Shown: piece after piece, positions 1 through 9,021 of the stretch
How positions within the stretch are numbered: position 1 is the stretch's first letter
Layout of the letters: every line of letters begins with the position of its first letter
Assembly: GCF_000233715.2 (NCBI RefSeq)
Contig: NC_021184.1
Coordinates: 2,876,001-2,940,000, forward strand
From: Desulfoscipio gibsoniae DSM 7213
Lineage (GTDB): Bacteria > Bacillota > Desulfotomaculia > Desulfotomaculales > Desulfallaceae
Length of the DNA stretch: 64,000 bases
Reading direction: 5' to 3'
Position numbers and translations under genes: made by a program
The notes under the pieces: model-generated
What the model was told of the DNA's origin: nothing
The model's input: only the letters and a program-made list of their open reading frames with translations
Databases searched by the model: none

Positions 1-1039
1 CTAAATACGGTTTCATAATAACCCCGTCATTAGCTACGGCAGCTGCCAGTAAAGCAGCCTGCAGTGGGCTGATCAGTATTTCGCCCTGCCCGATGGCGCT
101 GGATGCCAGGTTCGGCCCGTCCATTTTATCGGCCTGGGTAATATTTCCGCTGTATATCGGTAAGGGAAATTCAAACTCTTTACCTATTCCAAACGCCTGG
201 GCCTCCCGGGTGAATTGCTGTGTGCCCAGAGCCAGACCGTAACGCGCAAAAGCTACATTGCAGGATTGCGCAAAGGCTTTTTTAAAATCCACGCTTCCGT
301 GCACAGCATTGTCATGAAGCGTAAAGCCGCTTATCTCCAACTGCCCCGTACAGTTTATTGTATCCCCGGCAAGTTCGGGCAAATTAGTCAATAGAGCTGC
401 AGCGGTAACAATTTTAAAGACTGAACCGGGGGGATAGGCGCCTTGTACAGCACGGTTCAACATGGGCGAGTCCGGGTGGTTCATATAATCCGCTACCTGC
501 GAGGGTTCATAGTTAGGGTAACTGGCCATGGCCAGCACCTCCCCCGTGGCTGGATTTAATACTACCACGGCCCCTTTTTTACCCGCGAGCAAACCGGTAA
601 CATATTGCTGCAGCTCGGCATCGATAGTAAGGGTAACATCATTGCCAATACCGGGGTGCCCCAATATACGGTTGCGCAGGTTATTCAACTCATTACCGCC
701 CTCAAGACCCAATAAAATATTCGCCATGGATTTTTCAATACCGGCAGTCCCGTATTTATTAGAATTATAGCCAACAATATGTGCGGCCGCACTACCCAGC
801 GGGTATTCCCTGGCATATCCGCCTTCCACCGGAACACTGCGGGCCAGTACCGTGCCTTGCCTATCTACGATATCCCCCCGCTTAATTTGATTTTCCCGAA
901 CAGCAATACGCGGGTCGGCCGGCGCGGTACCACTGCTAGCCACATGTTTAATATAAAACGGAATCAAGGCCAGGTAAATACAGATTACCGCCAGTCCCGC
1001 AAGTATTAAATATGCCAGCCTGCGTACATTATCTTTCAT
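1..1039 (-). CDS. Penicillin-binding protein transpeptidase (PbpA/FtsI class), C-terminus beyond window
   Basis: Class B PBP that cross-links peptidoglycan outside the membrane, probably partner of the SEDS glycosyltransferase encoded just upstream. The visible 346 residues start MKDNVRRLAYLILAGL, a short cytoplasmic tail plus one membrane anchor, followed by a dimerisation-like region and the start of the transpeptidase domain. The acylation motif SVFK is at Ser206 (context YPPGSVFK) and the second motif SCN at residues 259-261; the KTG motif must lie beyond position 1. The ATG at 1039 overlaps the TGA of the SEDS gene (ATGA), so translation is probably coupled. In related Firmicutes and Actinobacteria the rodA-pbpA pair after FHA and PP2C genes is followed by a PASTA Ser/Thr kinase; I expect one to the left of the window, but this is inference. 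Confidence 0.9.
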   Translation of the reverse strand, partial: MKDNVRRLAYLILAGLAVICIYLALIPFYIKHVASSGTAPADPRIAVRENQIKRGDIVDRQGTVLARSVPVEGGYAREYPLGSAAAHIVGYNSNKYGTAGIEKSMANILLGLEGGNELNNLRNRILGHPGIGNDVTLTIDAELQQYVTGLLAGKKGAVVVLNPATGEVLAMASYPNYEPSQVADYMNHPDSPMLNRAVQGAYPPGSVFKIVTAAALLTNLPELAGDTINCTGQLEISGFTLHDNAVHGSVDFKKAFAQSCNVAFARYGLALGTQQFTREAQAFGIGKEFEFPLPIYSGNITQADKMDGPNLASSAIGQGEILISPLQAALLAAAVANDGVIMKPYL

Positions 1040-2289
1040 AGCTTATTGGCCTCACCGGATATATTAAGCAGCATCCCGGCCAAAATAAAATTGGCCACCA
1101 TTGAACTACCCCCGTAACTAATAAATGGTAAAGTGATACCCGTCATGGGCAATAATTTAGTCACCCCGGCAATTATAATGAATACCTGTAAACCCAAAAT
1201 GGCAGTAAAGCCGGCGGCCATCAACCCGGCATACTCATCTCGCGCCACCAGGGCGATTTTAAAACCGCGGTAAACCAGCAGCATAAACAAAATCATAACG
1301 CCAATGCCACCAAGCAAACCGGTTTCTTCACAAATAGCGGCAAAAATAAAATCAGTGTGTACCGCCGGAATGAACCCGGGAAATCCGGCCCCCAATCCGG
1401 CACCCCAAATACCTCCGTCGTTAATAGCATATAGCGACTGAATGATTTGGTAGCCCGAGCTCTGCGCCGTAGACCAGGGGTTCAGCCAAATAGCCACCCG
1501 GGTATGAACATGACTTACCACCATATAAGCGGCGACCGCCCCGGCAAGAAACATTAACGTACCAAGTAAAATATAGAGCCAACGGGCTGTGGCCATATAT
1601 ACCATAGCTAAAAAGGTGCCAAAATAAATAAGTGCAGTGCCCAGGTCCTTTTGAAATACCAGCACCATCAGTGCCGTCAACCACATTCCTAAAAGTGGCC
1701 CCCATTGCTGAACACCGGGTAAAAAATAAACCCGCTGTTCGCCCGCCTGCAACAGCATGCGGCTTTCCATTAAATAACTGCCCAAAAAAAACACCAACAG
1801 CAGTTTAACAAATTCAGATGGTTGAAAGTGAAACAATCCCAGGTCCAGCCAGCTTTTCGCCCCGCCCAATTCAATACCGAAAAATATAGGCAGCAACAGT
1901 GCTAAAATACCGGCCAGGGCCACCAGGTATTTATAGTCGGCCAAATCGCGATATCGGCGCAGAAAGGTAGTGGTCAAAAACAGCGTTACCAGACCTATAA
2001 CCACCCAGGACAACTGCCTGTACCCATACCCTGGATTCAACCTGAACAGAAACACTACACCTGTACCCGCCAAAAAGCTAATCAGAGGGGTTATATACAT
2101 ATCAAAGTTGGCCTTCCGGCTTTGCCACAGCATACTGAGCAGCATAAAGCCAACAAACATTATCAAGGATGCAGCCATGGCCCACAGCCCATCCGGGCCG
2201 GGTTCATTCAGGTAAAGAATTAATCCCCCGGTGAGGGTGTAAAGGAAAGCCACGGCCAGCAATTTACGTTCTATACCTCGCCCATGCAA
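1036..2289 (-). CDS. SEDS-family peptidoglycan glycosyltransferase (RodA/FtsW/SpoVE)
   Basis: Integral membrane glycosyltransferase that polymerises lipid II; SEDS proteins work as a complex with a class B PBP, here the next gene. The 417 residues contain about ten hydrophobic segments and the family hallmarks: the G-x-K-S-W-L-D loop after FFGIELG, the FQPSEFVKL motif, the QKDLGTALI segment, and near the C-terminus LPMTGITLPFISYGGSS. Length is typical. The start appears to be TTG at 2289, five bases after a GGTGGA site and two bases beyond the stop of the phosphatase gene; the only nearby ATG runs into a stop after four codons. Whether it serves elongation (RodA) or division (FtsW) cannot be told from sequence alone; the flanking FHA/PP2C/PBP genes resemble the rodA-pbpA arrangement of Actinobacteria. 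Confidence 0.9.
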   Translation of the reverse strand: MHGRGIERKLLAVAFLYTLTGGLILYLNEPGPDGLWAMAASLIMFVGFMLLSMLWQSRKANFDMYITPLISFLAGTGVVFLFRLNPGYGYRQLSWVVIGLVTLFLTTTFLRRYRDLADYKYLVALAGILALLLPIFFGIELGGAKSWLDLGLFHFQPSEFVKLLLVFFLGSYLMESRMLLQAGEQRVYFLPGVQQWGPLLGMWLTALMVLVFQKDLGTALIYFGTFLAMVYMATARWLYILLGTLMFLAGAVAAYMVVSHVHTRVAIWLNPWSTAQSSGYQIIQSLYAINDGGIWGAGLGAGFPGFIPAVHTDFIFAAICEETGLLGGIGVMILFMLLVYRGFKIALVARDEYAGLMAAGFTAILGLQVFIIIAGVTKLLPMTGITLPFISYGGSSMVANFILAGMLLNISGEANKL

Positions 2290-2290
2290 A

Positions 2291-3007
2291 TTAATCCACC
2301 GCCAGAAGAATAATCGTTATGTTATCATTACTGCCGAACGCAATGGCTTCCTTTTGTAACAAATACACAGTTTCATGCAGGTTAGGGGACAACATCACCA
2401 ATTCCCCAATCCGCTGCTCAGGCACAAAGCCAGTTAGTCCATCAGTGCAAATGAGCAACCTGTCTCCTTTAGCAATGCCATACTCATAGATATCCACATC
2501 CACCCGGGGGTCGATACCAAGTGCCCTGGTTAAAACATTGCGTTGCGGATGTCGCAGGGCTTCTTTTTCGGATATTCCGCCCCCGTCGATCAACTCTTGC
2601 ACCAGCGAGTGGTCAACGGTCAATTTATTGATTTGACCTTCCCTAAGTAGTAATGCCCTGCTATCGCCCACATTGGCCACCGTTACTTTATAATCCTCAA
2701 CCAGACAGGCAGTTATGGTCGTACCCATCCCCCGGCGCTGCATATCTTCACGGGCGGCCAGGTAGACCGCTTCGTTTGCTTGCTGTATGCCCCAGGCCAA
2801 CCTGTCCCGGCTGGGCATCTTCTTATACTGGAGTTTCCCCAGACAATGCTCCAAGACCTCCAGTGCCAGCCTGCTGGCCACATCCCCTGCCTGGTGCCCC
2901 CCCATACCGTCCGCTACAGCAAATAAGCCCAAATTAGGACAAACACTTAGCCAGTCTTCATTCCTTCGGCGCACCGGACCGCATTCGGTGATCTGAGTCC
3001 ACCTCAT
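2291..3007 (-). CDS. stp: PP2C-family Ser/Thr protein phosphatase (Stp/PstP)
   Basis: Metal-dependent phosphatase that reverses Ser/Thr phosphorylation, normally partner of a PASTA kinase. The 238 residues carry the PP2C motifs in order: RRRNEDWL near residue 14, VADGMGGHQAGDVAS, ITACLV, VANVGDSRALLL, the TDGLTGFV metal site and the terminal GSNDNITIILL. Size is standard for bacterial single-domain PP2C. The ATG at 3007 follows an AGGTGGGG site and lies inside the 3' end of fhaB, so the two genes overlap by 50 bases, unusually long for this operon. Cytoplasmic; likely targets are the FHA-linked cell-wall proteins encoded next to it. Confidence 0.93.
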   Translation of the reverse strand: MRWTQITECGPVRRRNEDWLSVCPNLGLFAVADGMGGHQAGDVASRLALEVLEHCLGKLQYKKMPSRDRLAWGIQQANEAVYLAAREDMQRRGMGTTITACLVEDYKVTVANVGDSRALLLREGQINKLTVDHSLVQELIDGGGISEKEALRHPQRNVLTRALGIDPRVDVDIYEYGIAKGDRLLICTDGLTGFVPEQRIGELVMLSPNLHETVYLLQKEAIAFGSNDNITIILLAVD

Positions 3008-3503
3008 AACCCCACCTCACAAACTTGAATATTATCTCACCTATCCTTATTTGATCACCATTGGCCAGCACTGCGGGTCCAGTAAGGGGTTTACCGTTTA
3101 AAAAAGTACCATTTTTGCTTCCTAAATCCTCCAGCCAGTACTGCCCATCCTGGCTATATAACCTGGCATGGCTGTTTGAAGCAAAACGGTCGGGCAAAAC
3201 AATTTCGTTATGTGCCCCACGACCTAAATTTAACTCACGGGCCAGGGCAAACTCCGCACCATCTATGGCATATTCCCCAGGCGAGGATTCAACCACAAGC
3301 ATTCCCGGGCCGTTTTTTTCAGTGATGACCTGGCTTGGCGCCCGGTAACCAGCGCCCTCCTTTATTTCATCGACCTTGGCAGAAGGTCTTGCAGTTTTAT
3401 GTAAATCTTTAATTAAATGAATTAAAACGATAAATATAAATACGTATATTAATACCAAAAAAGAGGTGCGCAATACAAATAAAATAATATCCAAAAAAAT
3501 CAT
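2958..3503 (-). CDS. Membrane-anchored FHA-domain protein (FhaB-like)
   Basis: A 181-residue adaptor with one N-terminal transmembrane segment (residues about 5-30) and a C-terminal phosphothreonine-binding FHA domain (about 85-165). The FHA signature is visible: LGRGAHNEIVLPD, the SNSHARLY recognition loop, DLGSKNGTFLNGKPL and the GDQIRIGEIIFKF strand. FhaB/FipA-type proteins bind phosphorylated partners at sites of wall synthesis. Start ATG overlaps the stop of fhaA (ATGA). The last 16 codons after the FHA domain overlap the phosphatase start, so that tail (VDSDHRMRSGAPKE) may be constrained by the downstream gene more than by function. Confidence 0.85.
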   Translation of the reverse strand: MIFLDIILFVLRTSFLVLIYVFIFIVLIHLIKDLHKTARPSAKVDEIKEGAGYRAPSQVITEKNGPGMLVVESSPGEYAIDGAEFALARELNLGRGAHNEIVLPDRFASNSHARLYSQDGQYWLEDLGSKNGTFLNGKPLTGPAVLANGDQIRIGEIIFKFVRWGYEVDSDHRMRSGAPKE

Positions 3504-4249
3504 TCCACCTTAAATATCAATACCGTATTGCCCATTTTGATAATATCCCCATCGACAAGCTCTCTCTCGGTAACTTTTACCCCGTTGACATATGTGCCGT
3601 TGGTGCTGGACCGGTCTTTGATGACAAAATGCCGGCCTGTACGACTTAGGGCTGCATGCCGCCTGGAGATACTATTGTCCGGCAGGCATATATCACATAT
3701 TTCTCCGCGACCTATCACCGCCTGGCTGCTGTCCAGTGTAAACCGTTTACCGGCAAGCGCACCCTCCACGACTTCCAGCAGCACAGTTTCGTTTCGACTC
3801 GGTTCATCAACCACACCCCGCAACGGTGTAAAGCGCATGGTATCTTCCACTGTTTCCGGCTTTTGCTCTTCTTCCACACTTTCATCAAAATAACTCTTTA
3901 TAAGCATCTGTCCCTGAAGAAGGTCTTGCTGTTCTATAAAGGACACGGCCACAGACCCCAGCATGGTATACTTTTTTTCCGCCGCCTTATTCTTTACATA
4001 CTCGGTCATCTCCGCCGATAAACGATCAATAAGCGGGTTAACCGCGGTAAAGTCCACTGAACCAAGAAAAATCTCAAACCGATTGGGAACGAAAATATCT
4101 TTTAGCCCGGCCCGACGGCAATCACGCATTTCCCTCGCCAGCCTTTTGGCTATTTCCACCGGTTGCAGACCACCGCTGCCGAATTTATCTTTAAAAAAAC
4201 CTTCAATATATTTTTCCAGGTTACCTTCCAGTTCCGAAAAGAAGCCCAC
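3500..4249 (-). CDS. DUF3662 + FHA-domain protein (FhaA-like)
   Basis: About 249 residues. The N-terminal DUF3662 domain (residues 1-130, MGFFSELEGNLEKYIEG, then LQPVEIAKRLAREM and FVPNRFEIFLG) is joined by an acidic linker to a C-terminal FHA domain (about 165-249) with IGRGEICDICLPD, NSISRRHAAL and DRSSTNGTYVNG. In Mycobacterium the homologue binds phosphorylated MviN and links Ser/Thr kinases to wall precursor export; here that role is inferred. The reading frame is open from a TTG at 4255, but the GTG at 4249 is nine bases from a GAGG site and gives the family-typical start MGFF, so I use it. First of the fhaA-fhaB-stp-SEDS-PBP sub-operon. Confidence 0.88.
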   Translation of the reverse strand: MGFFSELEGNLEKYIEGFFKDKFGSGGLQPVEIAKRLAREMRDCRRAGLKDIFVPNRFEIFLGSVDFTAVNPLIDRLSAEMTEYVKNKAAEKKYTMLGSVAVSFIEQQDLLQGQMLIKSYFDESVEEEQKPETVEDTMRFTPLRGVVDEPSRNETVLLEVVEGALAGKRFTLDSSQAVIGRGEICDICLPDNSISRRHAALSRTGRHFVIKDRSSTNGTYVNGVKVTERELVDGDIIKMGNTVLIFKVE

Positions 4250-4263
4250 CGTCAATCACCTCG

Positions 4264-5310
4264 TTACGGTTTTTCACTAGCCGTTAACCGCCGACGCAAC
4301 TGACCGCACGCAGCATCAATGTCCAGTCCCATTTCCCGGCGCACGGTTACCGGGTATCCGGCTTTCTCCAGTACTATCTTAAAAGCCTGCACATCCCTTG
4401 CACCACTGCTTTCAATGCCGCGCTCTGGAACCGGATTGGCCGGGATTAAATTAATGTGACAGTGAATGCCGCGCAATATACCGGCCAGCTCTTTGGCATG
4501 CGCCAAAGTATCATTTACCCTACCCAGTAAAGCATATTCAAAGGACACCCGGCGACCAGTGGACTCAGCGTAAGCACCACAGGCCGGGAGTAGCTTTTCC
4601 AGAGGGTAGGCCCGATTAACCGGCATCAGTTGGCTGCGCAGTGTATTATTGGAGGCATGTAAAGAGACCGCCAGGGTAATGGCCAAGCGCAATTGCATCA
4701 ATTCGTAAATACGCGGCACGATACCGCAGGTCGATAAAGTAATATGCCGGTGACCGATACCCAATCCTTTGGGTGCACTAACCAGTTCCATAAACTTAAC
4801 TGTGTTATCATAATTATCCAGTGGCTCGCCAGAACCCATTAATACAATACGCTCGATACGCACACCAGATGCTTTTTGCATAGCCCAAATTTGGTCTATC
4901 AGCTCACCCGGGGTAAGGTTGCGGACCAGCCCTTCCAGCCCGGAGGCACACAGCCGGCAGCCCATACGACAACCTACCTGGGTAGATAGACAGGCGGTAT
5001 AGCCATAGTGATATTTCATCAGCACGCTCTCCACGGACTGGCCGTCTTGTAATTCCAACAAATATTTGGCTGCCTCCCCGTTACGGGAAACCTTTTTATC
5101 GAGTATTGTCAAACTGCCGGGACTAAATTTAGCGGCCAGCTTGTCCCGCACTTCCCTGGGCACATTAGCTATGTCCGCAAAGGAAGCCGCTCCCTTGCGG
5201 TGCATCCAGTCAAAAACCTGGGCAGCCCTGAATTTGGCCATGCCCAGGGCAGTTACCTCAAGTTCTAATTCCTCCAGTGTCAAATTTTTAATATTGGGCA
5301 AACCCGGCAT
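4264..5310 (-). CDS. rlmN: Dual-specificity 23S rRNA/tRNA adenine-C2 methyltransferase RlmN
   Basis: Radical SAM enzyme methylating C2 of A2503 in 23S rRNA (and A37 in some tRNAs). The 348 residues show the N-terminal helical domain, the 4Fe-4S motif C-x3-C-x2-C in GCRMGCRLCAS (about residue 112), the GSGEPLDNYDN motif, the SLHASNN segment and the C-terminal methyl-carrier cysteine region (AACGQLR). Length matches the family. The ATG at 5310 is preceded by GGGGGA at good spacing. It sits between rsmB and fhaA on the same strand with small gaps, as commonly seen in Peptococcaceae. Confidence 0.95.
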   Translation of the reverse strand: MPGLPNIKNLTLEELELEVTALGMAKFRAAQVFDWMHRKGAASFADIANVPREVRDKLAAKFSPGSLTILDKKVSRNGEAAKYLLELQDGQSVESVLMKYHYGYTACLSTQVGCRMGCRLCASGLEGLVRNLTPGELIDQIWAMQKASGVRIERIVLMGSGEPLDNYDNTVKFMELVSAPKGLGIGHRHITLSTCGIVPRIYELMQLRLAITLAVSLHASNNTLRSQLMPVNRAYPLEKLLPACGAYAESTGRRVSFEYALLGRVNDTLAHAKELAGILRGIHCHINLIPANPVPERGIESSGARDVQAFKIVLEKAGYPVTVRREMGLDIDAACGQLRRRLTASEKP

Positions 5311-5342
5311 ATAAAATCCCCCGTCGACATGTTTTGCTATTT

Positions 5343-6749
5343 CTACACTCTGCCATACAAATCCTGCTGGGAGGTTAGCGGCATATTATCGCTTTTTCGC
5401 AGCCTGGCTATAAAAAAGCCGTCCAGGCCATGGATATGAGGTAATAATTGTAGATAACCCCGGCCCATGGTAGCTGTATAGTCAAGGCTGTCGGGTAATA
5501 ATTCAGCCAGGGACTCCCATTGAAAATCAGCATGCTTATGTAAAAATGACTTCACCTGCCCCAGATTCTCTTCACAGGTAATTGTGCAAGTGCTGTATAC
5601 CAGCACCCCGCCTGGTTTTAACACCGCTGCAGCGGACTCTAAGATTTGCGCTTGTAGTTCAGCTAAAGCGGCAAGTTGCTCTTCACCCTTGCGCCATCTG
5701 GCATCTGGGCGCCTGCGCAGCACGCCTAAACCGGAGCAGGGAGCATCCACCAGTACGTAATCAGCCCAACCAGTATACTTCTCAGGTATTTGCCTGGCAT
5801 CGGCCAAAACCGGCTGCACTATTTGCACACCCAGACGCCTACAGTTTTCCTCAATCAGTTTTATTTTGTGCTCGTGCACATCAAGGGCCATAATGACGCC
5901 CTGGTTTTGCATCAATTGGGCCAGGTGGGTGGCTTTACCACCCGGGGCGCTGGCTACATCCAGCACCCGGGATCCCGGTGCAGGACGCACGGCTTGCCCC
6001 ACCAGTATGGAACTTTCATCCTGAGCCTGCAACAGCCCTTCTTTAAACGGTGCCAAACCGCCCAGGGATACAAATCCCTGCAGCTGAAGACAATCTACAG
6101 CGTATTGACCTCTTGTGGCTTTCACCCCCAGAGTGGCCAGCTTTTCGATTAATTCCGCAGCACTGGTTTTTAAAGTATTTACCCGCACGGTATTAGGCGC
6201 GGGTTGATTATTGGCTGCACAAAGTGCCTCTGTTTCTGCAAATCCAAAATCATTGAGCCACCGGCGAACCAGCCAGGCCGGATGGGAGTGGCGCAAAGCT
6301 ATGTACTGCACCGGATCCTCGTTAGGGTCGGGGTAGTTTAATTGCTTCTTGCCCCGTACTAAATTACGCAGCACACCGTTAACAAATTTAACAATGCCTT
6401 CATGGCCATGCCGGCGGGCCAAAATGGCCGACTCATTAACTGCAGCGGAATCAGGCACCCGGTCCATAAATAAAATTTGGTAAGTCCCTAAACGTAAAAT
6501 ATTCCGCACCGCAGCGGTTAATTCGGGCAATGACCGCCGCAGGTAGCGGCTTAGCGCCCAATCCAGCGTATTTTGGGTGCGCAGTGTTCCGTAAACCAGC
6601 TCGGTGATAAAAGCCCGGTCTAATTTGCCCGGGTTCATCTTGTCCAGCACCGCACCCAGGGCCAGATTGGCGTAGGCTTCCCGTTCCTCTACCGCAAGCA
6701 GCACTTTTAAAGCGGTTTCCCTGGCACTTATTTTTTGCGTCAAATACAA
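5343..6749 (-). CDS. rsmB: 16S rRNA cytosine-C5 methyltransferase RsmB
   Basis: S-adenosylmethionine-dependent enzyme methylating C967 of 16S rRNA. Residues 1-140 form a NusB-like RNA-binding domain (ISARETALKVLLAVEE, LDRAFITELVYGTLR). The C-terminal Rossmann methyltransferase has VLDVASAPGGKATHLA (SAM binding), the DAPCSGLGVLRRRPD cysteine and the catalytic cysteine in YSTCTIT. Length of 468 residues is slightly longer than typical because of a short tail. The frame begins with TTG at 6749, overlapping the end of the DUF116 gene by ten bases; a second TTG at 6743 has better spacing (8) to the GGAAG site, so the true start is one of these two. Confidence 0.93.
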   Translation of the reverse strand: MYLTQKISARETALKVLLAVEEREAYANLALGAVLDKMNPGKLDRAFITELVYGTLRTQNTLDWALSRYLRRSLPELTAAVRNILRLGTYQILFMDRVPDSAAVNESAILARRHGHEGIVKFVNGVLRNLVRGKKQLNYPDPNEDPVQYIALRHSHPAWLVRRWLNDFGFAETEALCAANNQPAPNTVRVNTLKTSAAELIEKLATLGVKATRGQYAVDCLQLQGFVSLGGLAPFKEGLLQAQDESSILVGQAVRPAPGSRVLDVASAPGGKATHLAQLMQNQGVIMALDVHEHKIKLIEENCRRLGVQIVQPVLADARQIPEKYTGWADYVLVDAPCSGLGVLRRRPDARWRKGEEQLAALAELQAQILESAAAVLKPGGVLVYSTCTITCEENLGQVKSFLHKHADFQWESLAELLPDSLDYTATMGRGYLQLLPHIHGLDGFFIARLRKSDNMPLTSQQDLYGRV

Positions 6750-7522
6750 TCACTTCCATTACGTAAAAAGTATTGGATGGCTTCATCAACCCGCTGATAA
6801 GAAAACTGTGTGTCATGGCAGGGTCCGTGGGGTCTTAAATTGGTAACCCCCAGCACTGGGATAGGATTGGCGTCCAAAATACCGCTGGTTAAATCCCGCT
6901 CGCAAGCTATGGCCACAATAGCTTTAGGGCGGTAATCACGCACATACTTGCGGGCCAGGGTACCTCCGGTGGCCATCCCCACCCGAATACCATAATGATC
7001 CCGCAGGCGCAGTAAATCACTAACCATACACTGGCCACAGCGGCGGCAATTATCCACATTACCGGTAACTTTATGTGTGCAGGTACTGCTTTGCAGGCAG
7101 TGCGGAGCCAGCAGCAACAACTGATCGGGTGCAGCGCTAATATGCATAGCCCTGACCAGGTTATTGTTCACTTCAATAAAAGAGCGTTTAATACGGTTAA
7201 GGTCAATGCTCAGCAACTTGCCCAGTATTAAAACCAGTGGAAAAAAGGTGTTCAATGCCACCCGCACGGGACCTTGTAACAATGCCAGGGGTTTTGAACG
7301 AACAAGCGTTAAAACTATACCTGCGAGACCAAAACCAGCCAATAATATGGCAATTATCAGCACCGCGTCCACTGCCAGCAGCACCAGTTTATAAACCACG
7401 GAACTTTCCGGACTGAAAACCAGATACCAGATGGCCACTGCCAGCATACACACTGCCAGCAAGCTAACTATCAGCAACCCGATGAAAAGGCGTTTTCGTT
7501 CGTAGATCATCACATTATACAC
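6740..7522 (-). CDS. DUF116 membrane protein with cysteine-rich cytoplasmic domain
   Basis: A 260-residue protein with two or three N-terminal hydrophobic segments (about 10-35, 45-70, 85-105) and a soluble domain rich in cysteines. The spaced set CLQSSTCTHK, CRRCGQCMVSDLL, IACERDL and HGPCHDT is typical of the DUF116 family and suggests a metal or iron-sulfur site. Function is unknown; the family is usually found beside fmt, as here. Start choice is uncertain: GTG at 7522, GTG at 7513 or ATG at 7510, the last sharing one base with the fmt stop (TGATG) and being the most likely by coupling. It overlaps fmt upstream and rsmB downstream, so all three are probably translated together. Confidence 0.82.
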   Translation of the reverse strand: MYNVMIYERKRLFIGLLIVSLLAVCMLAVAIWYLVFSPESSVVYKLVLLAVDAVLIIAILLAGFGLAGIVLTLVRSKPLALLQGPVRVALNTFFPLVLILGKLLSIDLNRIKRSFIEVNNNLVRAMHISAAPDQLLLLAPHCLQSSTCTHKVTGNVDNCRRCGQCMVSDLLRLRDHYGIRVGMATGGTLARKYVRDYRPKAIVAIACERDLTSGILDANPIPVLGVTNLRPHGPCHDTQFSYQRVDEAIQYFLRNGSDCI

Positions 7523-8487
7523 TTACCGTCACGCCGGGCCGCCTGTCTTTCAGCCAGCCTGGTACCGGCATCCAACGGGTGGCCCCGCAAAAAATCGGCT
7601 GCTGTCATTCGTTTTTTACCTTGCAATTGCAATTCATCAATACTTAGTATACCATCACCGGTTTGCACCAAAATGCCCCGGTCACCACAGGCTTTCAACA
7701 CCAGGCCCGGCTCTGCAGCAACGGCAGGGTAATCCCTGATCAAGGAGACTTGCCATATTTTTAGCAACTTGTCCCCCAGATAAGTGCGTGCACCAGGCCA
7801 GGGATTCAGTCCCCTGATCTGATTTTTGATGGTCGACGCATCCCTTTCCCAGCGAACTATTTCATCGTCCCGGGTAAGCATGGGTGCGTAACTGAAACGG
7901 CTATCATCCTGCGGCACGGGCTGCGGCAGCCCGGTTTTCATAATTTCCAGCACTTCAAGCAGCAATTGCCCACCCAACATTGCCAACCGGTCATGGACTA
8001 TTCCCACGGTATCATCCGGTCCGATGGGCACCTGGCCCTGCAATAACATTGGGCCGGTATCCAGGCCCGTGTCCATTTGCATAATGGTAACACCCGTTTG
8101 CCGCTCCCCATTGATTACCGCCCTGTGTATGGGTGCCGCCCCCCGGTAGGCCGGCAACAGCGAAGCATGTACATTTATGCAGCCGTATGGGGGCAGATAT
8201 AAAATTTCAGCCGGTAATATTTGACCGAAAGCGGCCACGACAACGATATCCGGACTTAACCCCCTTAACACCTCAATAAAAGCAGGCTCACGAACTTTTT
8301 CGGGTTGGTAGACCGCCAGCCCCGCCGCCAGGGCTGCTGCTTTAACTGGCGAAGGACGCATCTTTTTCCCCCGCCCACCTGGCTTGTCAGGCTGGGTAAC
8401 AACTGCAACAACATCATAATTATTTTGCAGTAAAATACGCAATGATGGTACTGCAAAATCAGGTGTACCCATAAAAATAACGCGCAT
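7510..8487 (-). CDS. fmt: Methionyl-tRNA formyltransferase
   Basis: Transfers a formyl group from 10-formyl-THF to initiator Met-tRNA. The 325 residues begin MRVIFMGTPDFAVPSL and contain the formyltransferase active-site stretch NVHASLLPAYRGAAPIHRAV and QMDTGLDTGPML, then the C-terminal OB-like tRNA-binding domain (RGLNPWPGARTY). ATG at 8487 follows an AAGGAG site. It lies directly downstream of def, the deformylase that undoes its product, the classic def-fmt pair. Confidence 0.96.
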   Translation of the reverse strand: MRVIFMGTPDFAVPSLRILLQNNYDVVAVVTQPDKPGGRGKKMRPSPVKAAALAAGLAVYQPEKVREPAFIEVLRGLSPDIVVVAAFGQILPAEILYLPPYGCINVHASLLPAYRGAAPIHRAVINGERQTGVTIMQMDTGLDTGPMLLQGQVPIGPDDTVGIVHDRLAMLGGQLLLEVLEIMKTGLPQPVPQDDSRFSYAPMLTRDDEIVRWERDASTIKNQIRGLNPWPGARTYLGDKLLKIWQVSLIRDYPAVAAEPGLVLKACGDRGILVQTGDGILSIDELQLQGKKRMTAADFLRGHPLDAGTRLAERQAARRDGKCIM

Positions 8488-8523
8488 AATGTTTATACTC
8501 CTTCTAACCCCAAGCCATTATTG

Positions 8524-8976
8524 CTATATCTTTTTTAAATTCTTTGCCTTATCAATAAATAAAATTCCGTCGAGATGGTCTATTTCGTGCTGCAGTGCCC
8601 GGGCAAAAAAGCCGCTGGCTTCAATTTCAGTTTCATTGCCGGTCCGGTCTAAGCCTTTAACATTGACGTGCTCGGCTCGCATAACTTCGCCCACCATACC
8701 AGGAATACTGAGGCAACCCTCGTTATCAATTTGCGTGCCCTTGGCTTCTGCAATCACCGGGTTAATCAGCTCCACCAAACCATCACCTACATCAACCACA
8801 ATCACTCGCTTGGATACCCCAATTTGCGGGGCGGCCAATCCCACACCCTGATTGGCGTACATGGTATCACGCATATTATCCAGCAGTTTTTCAATATGCG
8901 GACCTAACTTAGCAACATAAACCGCCTTCTCCCTGAGCACCTCATCCCCTACTTCCACAATTCTATATACAGCCAA
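8524..8976 (-). CDS. def: Peptide deformylase
   Basis: Metallo-hydrolase removing N-formyl groups from nascent proteins. The three family motifs are intact in 150 residues: [10 protein letters not shown] (motif 1), EGCLSIPG (motif 2, cysteine metal ligand) and QHEIDHLDG (motif 3, two histidine ligands and the catalytic glutamate). The start is TTG at 8976, about ten bases after AAGGAGG; an ATG between them is followed at once by a stop codon. Lies 46 bases downstream of priA and 36 bases upstream of fmt. Confidence 0.96.
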   Translation of the reverse strand: MAVYRIVEVGDEVLREKAVYVAKLGPHIEKLLDNMRDTMYANQGVGLAAPQIGVSKRVIVVDVGDGLVELINPVIAEAKGTQIDNEGCLSIPGMVGEVMRAEHVNVKGLDRTGNETEIEASGFFARALQHEIDHLDGILFIDKAKNLKKI

Positions 8977-9021
8977 CTTTACATTGCCTCCTTCTCTTCT
9001 GCTGGTACTTAAGAAATATCA

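Noticed and set aside
528-1009. Two plus-strand frames
   Set aside because: Antisense to the penicillin-binding protein, which shows the SxxK and SxN motifs on the minus strand.
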